DNA of 64,000 nt from Aphelenchoides besseyi. Taxonomy: Eukaryota; Nematoda; Chromadorea; Rhabditida; Aphelenchoididae. The position numbers were made by a program, and so were the translations under genes. Location: contig JAMPIQ010000001.1 of the NCBI GenBank assembly GCA_024699855.1, positions 2,790,001 to 2,854,000 of the forward strand. Reading direction: 5' to 3'. The notes under the pieces were generated by a model. It was not told the DNA's origin, did no database searches, and worked only from the letters and a program-made list of their open reading frames with translations. The stretch's first letter is position 1. Every line of letters begins with the position of its first letter. Of the stretch, positions 48,460 through 62,077 are shown one piece after another.

Positions 48460-50075
48460 TGAATTGAAAACTATGTCGCTTGACGGGAGTTTGTAATTTG
48501 AAGAACATTATTTGGCTAGTTGCGTAGATCAAAGACGAACTTTTGGAAAAGAACCGACAATGAGAATGTTAAACTCAAGAACTAGTGCAGCCGTACGGTC
48601 TAACATGCAAAAAAGGAAGTGCCAAGATTCACAATGGCCGCTTGCGTTAACGTAAAAACACGACGATCTGTGAGACTATTGTCTTAAGTTGGGCCCAACC
48701 GGTTTTTCGCCGCGAATTCCGAGTTTATTGTGCATAATATAACTCAAAAAAAGGTTTCACTGTCCCATACACTCCAAAAGTTTTGATTACAAGTGGAATC
48801 GGTAATACAACAATTGACAATTGTTCGGACCATACGAGGTATCGGCTTTCTTCTACCCTTAGAATTATTTATTGCGCAAAAGAACAAGCAACAGATTGGT
48901 CGACAACTTTTACTTTGTCATTTTAAACGATAAGATTATCAATACGAAGATAACGGAATCGGATCAAGAATCATCAATTCTGACACATTCGGAACGATCT
49001 GCCAACTCAAACTTGCTTTTGTTTGGAGGATACATGCCCTCGTCACGACCGAACAACAGAGGTCTTCCGCAGACATGAACAATAACCTTAAAAACAAAGC
49101 AGAAACCATATCATATGGGTCGACATTCCTTCGCATCTTCTAATGCGATTCTTAGCCACTTACTTTGAGCTGAGGATAAAAGTTTTCCTGCTTGTTGGAA
49201 TAAAGATAGTCTACTCATTTCGAATGCAATAAGATTTCTGTGCATTTAACAGTTTAGTCGGAGTAGAACATATCATGAATTAATCGTGTCCGAATTGCTT
49301 AACATCTCATCAAGTCGTTTATCACATTGCGCTCTCGTTTACCGAACCCATTTGTCGAGTTTCCGTTCCAGACATCTTCGCGCTAACTGAAACCCAACAA
49401 TAGACATGAGAGCCGAAGAAGTTTTGGCGTTATCGTCGGCTACAAGATTTAACTTTCGATTCAAATTTACATGAAGATATCGATCCAAAAAGCATTGCAA
49501 ACACCTTTTAAATCTATTCTTGTCACTTCTCAGCTGTAAACCGTTTTCTTGCGTTCCCGTCTTCTAATGCGCATTTTTAACGAAGTCGACGTAAAAACAA
49601 AAAGAGCAAGAATTCAAGTTTTAAAGAATCGAAAAGTTCCAAAGTGTTACATTACACGATCAAACCATATGCCTACATATCACATAACGAACAAGCATCT
49701 AATGCATAATCAGCGACAATTGTTGGACGTGAAAATCGAATTCCAATCAAGTGTTTGTGTTATTCTTTTCCTGCGTTTCCGTTTCATTGCTCGCAAAACT
49801 ACTGAGTCATCAAATCGTGATCGTGATTTCAATTGCACCCAGGGAGATAGCAGCTTGTGCTTCCGAGTTGTTGCAAGACTATGTTCACTGGTTGTATCTT
49901 TGGCACAATCGTATTCACGTATTATAAAGTGTACTACGACAACGTTTGAGAAACGTCTCAAAACGACTATTCGCGTGTGAAATGTTTGTGGCAAAATGTC
50001 GAAGTAGGTGGTTTTGACGAAATATTTTTGAAACTCTTCCAATAGTTAGACTCATGTTTTTGTAGTCAGTTAGCT
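48460..50075 (+). other. Non-coding region between the transporter and TIMM44
   Basis: About 1.6 kb, AT-rich. The longest frame (about 49567-49980, plus strand, 137 codons from its first ATG) has odd composition, no recognisable domain and no supporting splice sites, and is probably chance. The left part is expected to hold the transporter's 5' exons or promoter. An acceptor (tttttgtag) at about 50064 precedes the TIMM44 start by 11 bp. Confidence 0.35.
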
Positions 50076-51821
50076 ATGAGAGTGTCAGTTTTTCGAAGTC
50101 AAATTCGTCGATTGCAAAATGAGCAGCGAATACGTTCGGCTATTGCACAACACACCGTAGCAGTAAGTTTCGAGTTTTGGAAAAGTAATCTTTAAAAAAT
50201 ACAGTCGTCTTCGATCCCATTTCACGTTTCAATTCGTGACTACAGCAAACAAAATGCACAACCGCAAAAGGGAGGAAACTTCTTCTCCAATTTGATCAGC
50301 AACATTTCCGAAGAACTGGAGCGAAACAAAGACCTTCAGGTTGGTTGTAAATCGTTTTATCGTTTTACTGCTGTTTCAGGAGAATAAACGGCAATTGGAA
50401 GAGCGACTGCGCGAAGTTGGAAACACCGAAGCGTTGCGAGAAGCACGACGAAAGTTTGTAAGTTAGTCACTCGATCTCATGTTTAGTTCTTATTCGTGGT
50501 TTTAGGAGAAAGTAAGCGAGGAAAGTAAGCAAAGCAATCAGGTGGTGGCGTACAAATTGAAAGAGTTTAAAGACTATGTTGATAAGGTAAACATACGAAA
50601 ACTACTTTTCCAAGAATGAATTTGTAGATGGTTGCCGAAATTCAAACTTCCGAACGCGGTAAAGAAATGATGAAACAAGCGAAACAGGCGGTTGAATCAC
50701 TGGAGAACGCTGCCAAAGTTGTCGGCGACACTCAAGCATATAAACAAGTGGCTTCAACGGCGAAATCAGTTCGCGACGAGTTGGACGGTTTAGCGGATGT
50801 TCGAATGTACTCGAGACCTAGTAAGTGATGCGAATTTTGAGTAAATGAAGGTTTGTGTATTAGAAGAATTGAAGCTTCGTTCCGATGGTTATTCCACGAG
50901 TGCGTACGCTAATCGAGCTGTTGAACAAAATACGTAGGTTCATCTTGCTCATAACATTTCATTTACACAAATTTAGTGAAGCAACAGGAATCGAATTGCA
51001 CAAAGACTCGAAATGGTATTCGGGGTGGAAATCATTTTCGGAAAACAACTCTTATTACAATAGTTAGTCGATCTTATGCTTTCTAACAACTCGTAAATTT
51101 TAAGAGGTCTTGGATTGGAAGACGAAATATGATGAGAGTGAAAATCCGTTTGTTCGAGTCGTTCGTGGTGTTACGGAACGTGTTGGTAGTATGTTCAGTG
51201 AGTATTTTATTAACATAATTGATATAAATTTTGATGTTTAGCTTCACAAAGCGAGGTTTCCGAGGTACTGACAGAAATCGCGAAAGTTGATCCGGCATTC
51301 GACAAACACGAGTGGTTGAGATTCTGCGAGAAAGAAGTCATTCCGAATATTTTGGAAGCATTCATTCGTGGAGATCTGCCCGTTCTTCAGGATTGGTGTC
51401 ATGAAGTTGCGTTCAAAATCATGTCCAATGCGGTCAAAGAATACCAGAAAATCGGATTCAAAACAAGTGATAGTCGAATTTTAGACATTAGCAAATTGGA
51501 GGTGAGTTAGCGAGTTATTTCCGATTCGAACTCTTGGAGTTTAGTTAGTTTCTGGAAAAATGATGGATCAGGGTCCCGTTCTTGTGATTACATTTCAAGC
51601 GTTCATGATCAATGTGGTCAAAAACTCCGAAGGAAAAGTCGTGTCTGGAGATCCGGTAAGTTAAGAATTTAAACAGCTTCTTTATATTGTTATTGATTCA
51701 GAACAATCCAGTGCGTGTTCATCATGTTTGGGTTATGTGTCGTGATATGCAAGAATTCAATCCGGCCCTCGCATGGAAGTTGCTCGAAATTCACATGCAA
51801 GAAGGATCATTGTCGATTTGA
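50076..51821 (+). CDS. timm-44: TIMM44, mitochondrial import motor scaffold
   Basis: ATG 50076. The N-terminus is Arg/Ser/Gln-rich and acid-free (RVSVFRSQIRRLQNEQRIR), as expected of a mitochondrial presequence. Then GGNFFSNLISNISEELERN, REARRKFEKVSEESKQSNQ, a long coiled coil (EMMKQAKQAVESLENAAKV), and the C-terminal Tim44 domain: ENPFVRVVRGVTERVGSMF, AKVDPAFDKHEWLRFCEKE, VIPNILEAFIRGDLPVLQDW, VLVITFQAFMINVVKN and HHVWVMCRDMQEFNPALAW. About nine small introns. TIM44 sits on the matrix side of the TIM23 channel and anchors mtHsp70. The FDKHEWLRFCEKEVIPNILEA pattern is the family's best-known block. The preceding acceptor (tttttgtag) suggests trans-splicing or a UTR intron. Confidence 0.95.
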
Positions 51822-54754
51822 TTCTTATTTTCGTTGATGTTTAGGTTTTTGCTGTTAGTTATTCGTATTAAACAGAAAATTTCTTCATATACATTTGTTA
51901 ATACAAAAACCAACTTAGATGTTCTGACATCTTAACTAGGAAGAAACAGCATTAAGCTGTGACAGATTCTCCCAAATGGAGTTGTACACAACTTCTAACG
52001 GACAGGCGATTACTGTATGTTTTCTCGTCACTGTAGCATTAAAACGGTAAATAATATTGTATTGCTGCCGAGAAACAGAACGACAATAGGCAATAGGAAT
52101 AGTGAGAACAAAGCAGTAGAATATCTCAGTGAACCTTCATTTTAACTTTGAAACTTAAACGTGAATTATGGACAAGTACCGCGAAAAATGGAAGTTGTCG
52201 TTCGTCGGCTGAAGATGAGTCGAATAACGGAGAAAAGAATTCACTGCAAAGTGGCTTCATCTGTTGCTTACATCTACGGACAAATTGTTTCCATTTGTTT
52301 GTGCCAGTAAATCAGAAAGATATGCGGGTTGAATGTAGAAATGAAGGTCCCTGTTGTTATGCAAATGCATAGCTGTAAATACGAATAATATTAGATTGAA
52401 TCTACGCATTCCATCATCAAATTATTGTTGTTGAATATTTAACAATCTGAGTGAGCATCTCAACGTTCTTCGTTGGTCGCATGTGTGCTCTGGACATTTG
52501 ACTACGAGTAATTTGACAAGCGAGTACTTGGCAAACCGAATGCCACCGCTCACTGCTGTGTGGACACTATACTGTCGCATTCGAGTCGTGGTCTGCACTT
52601 ATTCGTTCGTTGGTAGCCTTCAACTGTAGACAATATGTCCGATGGAAAAGCGATATTATTGACTGGCGTGGAATATTCAAAAAGCTGGAGAAAATGACAA
52701 AACTCGGACGTTGCAAAGTCGATGGTCAGCTTCTAGTCGAAGTGTCTTTATACGCGCGAAAAAATGATTTTTATGGACACGTACACCGGAGACTTCAAGT
52801 TGGTACTTGCAGTTGAACTTACTCTTAGTTTCATGTTGCAGGATGATAAATTTAAAAGAACATTTTGTTAACGAATATTTGTTTAATCGCCACGGGAACT
52901 CGTTATCATTGTTTCTATCAGAAGATAAAAACCGAATGATTTTCATAACTAGCAAGTGTATTGTTCAACTTTGAACCATCATTGAGTTGGACTCCAACTG
53001 CAATGTAATCGCAGCAAAACGCGCTCCATTAAGGTTATGCAGAAGGTTATATAAAGTTGTAGGAAATAATATTGTGCTCACTAGCAACGCCGACAGATTT
53101 GCTTACGTACTTTGTTCGGAAACAGTGACAAAGTTCTATTGGTTTGACAAAAACGAACTTGTTCGGAAACCTAATTGTGTTTGTAAAATACAAAAAGAGT
53201 TGCGAAAAGAGAGCTGATATTGCCTAAACAAACGATTGCGAGTCTGTAGGTATTCGAGATCTTTTTCTTCATCCTAATACAAGACTCTCAATCTTTATCT
53301 TCGTGTTCACAAGAATTCGATTACTCAAAAAGCAATGAACATCTTCGAACAACAGCCGGATCTAAGTCACTTGCATGGCTCCGCAATTGTGTTTACGACA
53401 AGTTGAGTCAACCGAATGAGAACACATGATCGTTACTCTTGGTAGCCAAAACTTCAACAAACTTGATAATCACAGCTAACCGTCAAACTTTGGATTTTGA
53501 TTTGGCTTGAATTGATCGTGCGATTGTCGGATAAAGGAAATAAGAATTGCCAACTAATTGCAAAGACACCTCCATACGCATTTCGTGTGAAAAGCGAATC
53601 GACAAACTCACGAGCTACAACCAACAATCACGAGTAGGTTCGAATGATCGCAATTATTTTGGCCATCTAGCTCTATGCCGCATATCCTTATCGCATACAA
53701 CTAGATAACCAAAGAAATAGCAATTCATTAGCCGTCAATGGTGCAATAGACGATTTGTAGGATCGAATCAACTTCAATTGAATCCAACGCGTTTGCGGCC
53801 GTTCATTTTTGTCTTTGTTCTCGGATTTCCTGCCTTTATAACCCGTCCATCAGCTCCACCTCCGTTTTTGGAGATAATGTTTGATGGCGAACTCTCGAAT
53901 TAATTTGCGAGCAAAAAAACTTTTACTCTCTCAACGGCAAACGGGGGCTCCAGCGAATGTAGGCCAATCGATGGAGTTGATCCGGTATCTCCGCGTGTTG
54001 GTTTGCCCTCGGGCGAGTTCGCGACGGATTCAACGCAAAGAGCTGATAAGCAAACTGCAACGAACGAGAGTAATGATGGAAAGCGAAAGTTCGCGCTCCG
54101 TCAAGATTTCAGTTTACGAATTGATCACCTTATTGTTGATGCGTGGATTCCATCAATGAACTGAAGAACCTATAGAAAAAGTGTTGAGTGAAATTCAATC
54201 AAAAAGTAGCATACGAAATACAATTGGAATGAAATTGAACCAATTTGCTCTCTACATGTTTTTGCATCCCGTTTCAATCAACTTTTTTGCACTTATTTGC
54301 ATGTGTTTTCAATGTTTTGAAAAGGAAAACATTTCGAATTTACGGTCAAAGTGACGACTTGAACTCCGCAACCCTCACGATCTGTGTGTTCGACTGACAT
54401 TCCGACTCTCGTTCGTGATTAAAAAGCAAAAAAGTAAGAGGTCCAGTGCTGATGCAAACTCTGTTCTCTCGATACGTATAATAACGAAAGAGTGGGCGGC
54501 CGAATTGGCCTCCGGCGAGGTTGAGATCAATGGGATGCAGCTGTTCGACTGGAAGAGCGGATCGGGGGCGTCAGACCCATCAAGGATCGGCCGAATCTCA
54601 CGGCTTTCCGCTTGTTCGTCCTTTTGATTTCCGATCGTCTTCGTGGTCCTTCCAATTGTCATTCACAACAGCCGTCGGATTGCTGCCTTTACCCAAAGGT
54701 CTTCATTTTGAAAAGTTTCTTGTTTGCCGTAGGTTCGCAAATTGACGATCAAAA
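51822..54754 (+). other. Gene-poor 2.9 kb upstream of troponin C
   Basis: Only short frames of up to about 90 codons occur, none recognisable. The frame with ATG at 53884 (91 codons, basic, QRTRVMMESESSRSVKIS) follows a TATA-like ctttataac at about 53836 but has no homologue I know. A stretch at 53470-53640 weakly resembles an MSP-type domain (listed separately). The segment just before 54755 should contain the muscle promoter of troponin C. The rest looks like decayed sequence. Confidence 0.3.
53470..53634 (+). pseudogene. Weak MSP-domain-like fragment, frameshifted
   Basis: One frame gives IITANRQTLDFDLA up to a stop. The neighbouring frame continues LELIVRLSDKGNKNCQLI, AKTPPYAFRVKSES and stops after ATTNNHE. 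The order (LxFD, then a strand, then K.NC.LIAKTPPYAFRVK) resembles the start of major-sperm-protein domains (LTNPSDKRLAFKVKTTAP.yRV.P), which are numerous in nematodes. The frame break and early stop suggest a relic. The similarity is faint and may be chance. Confidence 0.18.
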
Positions 54755-55652
54755 ATGGTGAGTTTTTTTCTCATTTCCAATTGTTTTTCACATATTTCTA
54801 AAATTGCGCGATCAATCGCTTACACTACAAGTATCAATTTCAATTTTCGTGGAAACTTTCAGAGTTTGAAATTCAAACTTTTCGATTGCAATTTTGGTTT
54901 CAACGTAACTTTGAAAAAGTTTTTGACGTGAATTCGAAACTTCCAAAGCGATTTGATTTCAAAACATTTCTCCAATGAAAGAGCACAAAAACGCTCGCAT
55001 TCTAATTGACTCTTGAATTGTAAAGAACATCGTGTTTAGGCCGAGAATATTGAAGAGATCTTGTCAGAAATCGATGGCTCACAAATGGAAGGTCAGTTCA
55101 AAGATCGTTGTTCTCGTCTAATTGAACATTTAGAATACCAACGTTTCTTCGACATGTTCGATCGTGGCAAACAAGGATACATCATGGCCACGCAATTAGG
55201 TCAAATCATGAACGCCATGGAACAAGATTTCGACGAAAAGACCCTTCGCAAGTTGATCCGCAAATTCGATGCTGACGGATCCGGAAAATTGGAATTTGAT
55301 GAGTTCTGGTTGGTTCAATGCAGAGAGATTTAAACAAGAAACAACTTTAGTGCATTGGTCTACACTGTTGCCAACACCGTCGACAAAGATACTCTTCAGA
55401 AAGAACTCCGTGAGGCTTTCCGACTCTTCGACAAAGAAGGAAACGGTTACATTTCACGACCGACTCTTAAAGCTCTTCTGAAAGAGATTGCCGATGATCT
55501 CACTGACCAACAACTTGAGGCCGCTGTCGATGAGATTGATGAGGATGGATCAGGAAAAATCGAATTCGAAGAGTTCTGGTAAGTTCTGATCGATGAATTT
55601 TCGATTTAACACTTTGATTTGAAGGGAGTTGATGGCTGGAGAAACAGATTAA
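54755..55652 (+). CDS. pat-10: Troponin C (pat-10/TNC-2 type)
   Basis: The ATG (54755) is a coding exon of three bases followed by a 282 bp intron (54758-55039); then AENIEEILSEIDGSQMEEY with a 40-odd bp intron inside (gtcagttc...catttag). Four EF-hands follow: MFDRGKQGYIMATQLGQIM (degenerate, no acidic first loop set), KFDADGSGKLEFDEFC, RLFDKEGNGYISRPTLKAL (partly degenerate) and EIDEDGSGKIEFEEFW, ending ELMAGETD. About 161 residues, as in the C. elegans body-wall troponin C PAT-10, which it nearly matches as I remember it. Ca2+ sites II and IV look intact, sites I and III weak, as is usual for invertebrate TnC. It senses Ca2+ on the thin filament with troponin I and T. AATAAA at 55740. Confidence 0.96.
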
Positions 55653-55739
55653 TTGATTGACGTAAATTGGATGTAAGATTGCAATTCTCTCGATCGGCCA
55701 CCTACAAATTAAAGTTCTGTTTTGTTAACCTTTTGTGGC

Positions 55740-55745
55740 AATAAA
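55740..55745 (+). terminator. Poly(A) signal AATAAA of troponin C
   Basis: AATAAA 88 bp after the troponin C stop, in the short convergent gap before the TRPM stop at 55923. Confidence 0.5.
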
Positions 55746-55922
55746 TTTTACGTGCACTCAAATTCTGTAGATTGTCTCGTTTATTTTTAATCGAAACTTC
55801 GGGATCAAGTGCCACTTCATTTCGCTGTTTGCTGTTCTTTGAGTTATCCGTGCGGTCGTTTAAACACAACGTTTATCTATTGCATTTATTAAGTGGACTA
55901 TTTACACATGGATCTTGCAATG

Positions 55923-58900
55923 TCACCGACTTTGTGGTCTAGAGATTGTAAACTTTGGTAATTCACTAGGCGATCCAAATCGATTGAGTGAAAGAAGCGA
56001 TGAGTTGGCGCTTGTCGATGGGCTCGTTGCGGTGGTTGAGGTCACTTGATGGGCCGAAATGAGCGCCAAACTCGAATTCAGTTCTTGAAGCGATTGACCA
56101 CTTAACACAGCCATTTGATCCAAATCCTCGCTGAATGAAATCGAATTTCTATTTCGACTCAGAAAACGTTCTCGAGTCGCCAAGAACTGCGGTTGTAACG
56201 GCAAGATCTCTGCTGTCGGTTTTGTTTGAGAAGAATGGTGACGATGAGAGTTGCAATTCTCTACGAATAGAACAGTTAATTGCTAATCTTTATAACTGTG
56301 GAACCTGTTCGTTGTTTGCAATCTTGCATGTGTTGTTTTTGAGTTTTTTCCATCAGTTCGACCATTTTCGTTTGCTGAGTTTCCAATATTTCCAGGCGAT
56401 TCTTGAGACTGTTAATCGTTGAAATCAAAGTCGAGTTCTCGTCACTGATTTCGTGCAGTTTAGTGGAAATATCAGCAGCACTAAACGAGCTATGAAGTGT
56501 TGGCAGAAACTTTTACCTTTTGTACTGTTCATGATGAGTTGTAAGAGCACCATAATACTTTCTACGCGACAAATCGTCCATACAATCTTCCTCAAAGTCA
56601 AAGAGAGCCTTTAGTTCTTCAGAATCCAATTCAACTTCTGAAAGCAATAATTGAAATAAAAGAAATTTCTTTGTTGAAATCACTGATTGCAAAGTCCATA
56701 GCGTTTTGTTTTGTCGTTTTCCCAACACATCGACCACGACAAAAACGATCTTTTGCTACCCAACACAAACGAAACAAGTGCACTAAGGGAGTAAACGGAG
56801 GCGGAACTATTGGAGTGTCGTCATACTCCAGGACTTGTTCATACCGTTGAAACATCCAAACTTGTTGACTCATTGCGTTTGTCACGTTGAAAATGTTGCT
56901 GAAAACATTAAGATCAAACTGGAAAACAATCGCAGTTACTTGAAAATCGCGATCAGCATGTTGATAAGTAAAATGTTAGAAACAAGAAGAAAGATCGTCA
57001 TTAAAATTGGCGGTATCCTGAAATGTTTTTGATGCTTTCATCAAGGTCCTATAAAATCTACCATCCACCCGGAACACAATTTGTACCTTAACATCAGTAA
57101 GTGAATGTAATCAAATCTACACAAACCTTCGTCTCCACAAGTGTCAATTTCTCCGGCGTAAACTTCACCGTAGAGCATGAAATAGGGTTTGTAGAAAATG
57201 TTTCGAACTAGAATCCACGACCATTTTTCATGGGGAAACGTGATCGATTGGCGAGTAACTCCAAATGCCATTAATGTAACCAACAACATAACAATAATGT
57301 AAGACCTAAAAACCTATTTTATGAGCAAAGACCATTATAGACCAACATAGCGAGCAACATTTTTCCGGCCATTGTAACATAAGGACCTAAACAATCAACC
57401 GTTTGAGAATACAAATGATCAAATTAACCAATTCGTGGGTGAACAGAAAGAAAATCGAACAACTTCATGATCCTAAAAGCAATCTGGTGGTTAACCTAGT
57501 TGATCAAAAATAAGCCGTCAATAGACGAAATAACTTGCCATAAGACTGAATTAGAAGCGAGAATTACACGAGCTCTTGTGTGAACGGTCTTCTCATCAAA
57601 ACGAAATGCAAATCCGATGAGATAAGTGATCACAGCAATAGTCGTCAAGATGTTCCAATAACGACTAGAAATAAACGTTTGAGTCGCGATTACATGTATT
57701 CGCTCGACCAAACTTACTTGTAAAATACCTTCACTTTTTCAAGAAACGAAGAGGATTCTAACACTAACAACTAAAACAACTAATGAAAACGATTCGTTTG
57801 ACATCAACTCACTTTTCGAAAATGTTCTAAACCGTGACCAACAACAAAAGCAAACAAAAACCACTCGATATTGCTCACTTTCTTCGGAAACTCAATAAGC
57901 AATGTATAAATAAAGGCAAGAAGAAATCCACAAAAAGATAAACTCCAAATCCAAAACGACGTTATCGGCGCACTATAGAACATGTGCAACTTCGAACCAA
58001 TGGCTCTACAGTAATTGCGCAACGACTGAAAGAAATGTTGATTTAAACACTCAAACTTAAGAGATCACCTTTTTCCCTCGGTTTGAACCGATAGTTTCAA
58101 TAAACGAATCCCGTTGGACTTCTTCGGACAACGCTCGGGACGATACGATTTGAACACGTTTCTGTGTTTCCGCACTTTTGGCTAATAAACTCGCATGCTC
58201 GGAACGAAAGCTGTGATCTGGAGGTGCTTGTGTTGTGCTCTTTTTGCCAAACAGACGAGAACCACCGGAAAGATTGAACAACTAAATCCTAGTGGTTATC
58301 GTTTGTTCATTTTCCAGAACCAACCGAAGCCAATTGATTTGTAATCGTGTTGTAGTTATCGATCACTTGTTCATCAACCATCGATGAAGAACGATCAGAC
58401 AAACTACGTCGTCGTTTGGAGGTTCGTGCTGGAGTTTTGAAGTCCAAAAGTAAAATGGTGGGAGGAAACAGAACGGCAAGAAAGACTTTGAAATTGGATT
58501 GACTAAAAGTTGCAGCGAAATAAGCGAACCAGATCAAATCATTACTTTCGAAATCGCAATCCACCGTGCCATAATTCGGCCAGAAGAATTTGACAACTGA
58601 AATAAACTAAGTGGAATTTAAGGTCTGTTTTATACCATGGATGAGCCAAGAAACGTTTGTTGTTTGCGATAACTGCCAAAGACAAACACGTGTGGAATCC
58701 CCAATCTGGTTGTTCTGCAGTAAGCAATCTCATCGTCTTCATATCGTCTTGGTCGTGACAATGGCTGAGCAGTTCCAGAGAGAAATCACGAAATTCTTCG
58801 GCGTAAATACGCAGTTGATTTGATACCTCAACTTCAGTGTAATCTAAACATCTACTTCATTGACTGTAAGAGTTAGCCGTTAAAACCGGTTTCTGCTTCT

Positions 58901-61606
58901 CTGCTCATGCATTTGTACAATCGAATGGCAACCAACGCCTTCGGAAGCGCCTGTTCACCGTGTAAAAACATACAACGTGCCATTTGATGCCTACGAGTGA
59001 GTACTGCCCACAACTGAAATGATTATTGTTTGCGTATATGAAGCTTCTGACCATTAGATCGTTGATTGGATGCTTGAAATCGAATTCTGAGCTACCGTCC
59101 TTTATTGAAGTGTTTTGTTTCTTTGTTCTCTGCTAAAACAATCAAATTTAACGGTTTTAAAAACTGAAGTATAACCCGCAAATTTTCCGATGACTTATTG
59201 GAAGTCAATTTCAACTGCAAACTTTCAATTCGCGTCAAATGTGGACGTTTTCCGCGATATCGTTCGTAGCGATTCTTGAACTGTCGAGTCGTGTAATCCG
59301 ATCGATAAGCATTTCCCATCAACTTTTCGATTGCCACGCCAATTTCCGGCAAAGTTATTCTCCCGTCTTCGTCAGAATAATCACAGAGATGAGACAACGA
59401 GCTTAAACGAGATGGATCCTAAACGTTTAGCTGGTTTACAAAACTTATTGCTGCAACTACCGCGTTGTAAAGCTTTTCGAGACGATTGATTGTAAGAAAC
59501 TTCTTCAACGAAACTCCATTTTCCAACAATAACTTGACAAACTCAACGCGGCTTAATAACAAAGCATCCATCATTGCCTAAAGCTGTGGATTGGTTGGAA
59601 ACTGTTTGTCTGTAGAACCTGATTTAACGAGTGTATTGGTTGTTCATGATTTTCACGAAACACTTCTTCTCTCGCCAAATCTACTCGATTCCATGCCAAA
59701 GTTAGTGACAACTAAAAGCTCTTCTCATCAAGACAACCTTCGAATTTCATTCACCTGTTGTGCTGGAGACAAATTTTGACCACGAAGTAGTGCCAAAAGA
59801 ATCACTTGATCCGCATCGTTGTGCTCATTGTCTTGCATTCGATAAACCGTAAGCTGGAACCCAAGTTGTCTTATTCAACTGATAAAACGTACCAAATTTT
59901 TCATTCTTGCACAATTAATGACCGTAGAAGTGACTGCATTCGTCTCGTTTTCTGTCAATTCGAACATTTCACGCACCCAAATCTCAATCTTCTCTCGTGA
60001 CTCATTATCAACACTTCTGAAGTTTATAGTACGTTTGCTGTCTTTCAATGAACTCACCCATCGGCTGCAGTTTGTTTGATTGTATAAGCCAAAACATCGG
60101 AGATTCGACCACTACCTTCGCAACTAAAATCATTGCAAAAGCTCACTGCTTTCATTTGCTTGCAATAAACGTTGTTTTACTGAGGTTACAAACGCAATCT
60201 CCAATGAAAACTTACATGATTGTTGGGATTGGTGGTTGACTGGAAACTAAGAATTTAGATTTCTTTGCATGCAAATACTACCTGTTTAGATATTGCCAAA
60301 TTGTCGTCAGCGTGTTTATTCCGCCTTCCATTGCTACACAAACGATTGGAACTCGTCGTGAGCCATAAGTCAGTTCGTCTGCTCGAGCTAAGAAATCTTC
60401 CAAACGTTTTCGAAGAAAAATATCTGCTCCATAACTACAATCAACGCTCATTGTGGAACTATAATTCAAACAGTACCGTCCGGAAGTTCCATTATCCACG
60501 AGTAGGAAATAACTGTGACGATCGTTCAGAGCAACATGTCGATTTCGAATCGAAAAGTTCTGTCGTCCGTATTGTACATGGGCATCTTTCGCAATAAGTT
60601 TTTCTCGTTTACGTATCACACCCCATGGAGCAATGCCAATAGTCACAATTCTTGATCGCATTCTAAAATCTACGACTGCATTCATTTCGATGAATATCAA
60701 TAACCTGGCTGAAATTCCTGCTTCATCTAATGCTTTTGCTACTTGACGAACTACTCCCGAATCGACACCCGACGTGATTATCCAAGCACCGGTTGTTTCT
60801 GCTGCCTTCAACAGGCCTTCACGAAACAATTGACCCAAACGATCAGGCATCCTAAACAACGTGAATTTAAAACAAAAAACAATCAAAGAAACGAACTCAA
60901 AAGCCGAAGTTCCGCCGTGAATTGTGATTACAAGTTGCGGACGCCTAAGATTCCAAACATGTTCGAACAGATGCAAGATGTCTGAAGGCGCAGAGTCAAA
61001 AGACAAACGCACATATTGAGCCTAAAGAACATGTGACATCAAAATTCAATAGTAAAAGTTACTTTGTGAGGATGAGGACCTCCTTGAAATTCAATGGTAC
61101 CATAGCTATCAGTTGGAGATGATTGAGTGTGTTGAGCAATACTCCATTTGTGTGCACCTCTAACATGTGCTTCTTTGGTTATTGCAATGGTGAAACGACT
61201 CAATGCCAACTGGCTGTGAGCCGAACTTAGACGACCACAACGACAACTGAATTGCGAAATCAAATGGCAAATGTTTCGAGAACTTACCGATCGGAGTTGA
61301 CATCTGGAATAAATTTTATGCACTCGCGTTTTCGAAACACCCGCTCAATCCACGTAGAACACAATCGATCGGACTAACAACCAGAACGTTCAGTTAGTGG
61401 ACAATTCGTTGTTTACTCACCAATTGTTTAGCTGGAAGTTCGTTACGCATCGTTGAAGAGCGACGTCTTCGTGCCGATGGACATTTCGACGAACCTAAAC
61501 AAACGGAACCGCTCGAAAAACGACAATTCGCAGCCAATGAATCGGATCTGTGAATACTACAGGGATTCGATGTTGAAGAGGTTAAATCGAATTCCATCAA
61601 AGCCAC
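55923..61606 (-). CDS. gon-2: TRPM-family cation channel (gon-2/gtl type)
   Basis: Minus strand from about 61606 (first Met, [10 protein letters not shown]). Exons give [32 protein letters not shown] and then the TRPM N-domain: [72 protein letters not shown] and [19 protein letters not shown]. Ankyrin-like or helical MHR regions follow, then [20 protein letters not shown] (S1), [19 protein letters not shown], and the pore [36 protein letters not shown] with its acidic GE filter as in TRPM Mg/Ca channels. The S6/TRP region ends [20 protein letters not shown]. No C-terminal kinase or NUDT9 domain is seen. Worm TRPM members (GON-2, GTL-1, GTL-2, CED-11) take up Mg2+ and set gut and gonad rhythm. 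Which paralogue is not decided; many introns of about 40-50 bp. Confidence 0.9.
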
Positions 61607-62077
61607 AACGCACGTAATAATGAGTTTTAAATTAAGTTGTCGTGCAAAATACCGCTGATTTCTTTTTGTTCTCGACTATTAACGATCGTGTTGTCATTTG
61701 TCATAACCTTAAGCGGGTTTCCGACGACCCGCACTGTTGCTCGCGACTGCCGTAGGACCGCATTTTTGATCGACAGACGCGAAATGTAAACGACGGTCCT
61801 CTTCTCTCGCGCAATGTTCTTGACGTTCCCTTGTAGTCGATTGTGCTGATCATTCTACGCGCATTTCAAAAACATTCGCTTTCTCACCGGTTGGAATGTA
61901 TTGAAGTTAACAGCGTTTTATCTTTCGATAATGTGAATCATGATAGTCAATCAACTTTTCGTTCTCTATCACACCGAGTTTAAGAAACCAACTGTTTCAC
62001 AGTGCTCGTGCAAAGACACAAAACTACAAAGTATAGTAGTCAGTTTATTTATACAAAATCGACAATAGAATCCAAGT
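61607..62077 (+). other. Region between TRPM 5' end and LEV-10-like 3' end
   Basis: About 470 bp. It should hold the TRPM promoter/5' UTR and the 3' UTR of the CUB-domain gene, both on the minus strand. No coding exon seen. Short frames are interrupted. Confidence 0.35.

Noticed and set aside
49549..49980. 143-codon plus-strand frame
   Set aside because: First codon is TTG, composition is unlike the neighbouring genes, no domain or splice support; treated as chance.
53881..54159. 92-codon basic frame upstream of troponin C
   Set aside because: A nearby TATA-like motif made it tempting, but there is no recognisable family and no intron, and it lies in gene-poor sequence. Kept only as a note in the intergenic entry.
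60278..61012. Single 244-codon exon taken as one unbroken TRPM exon
   Set aside because: Open frame includes at least two retained introns (about 60440-60475 and 60830-60900 regions): hydrophobic or stop-free intron text sits between blocks of clear TRPM homology.
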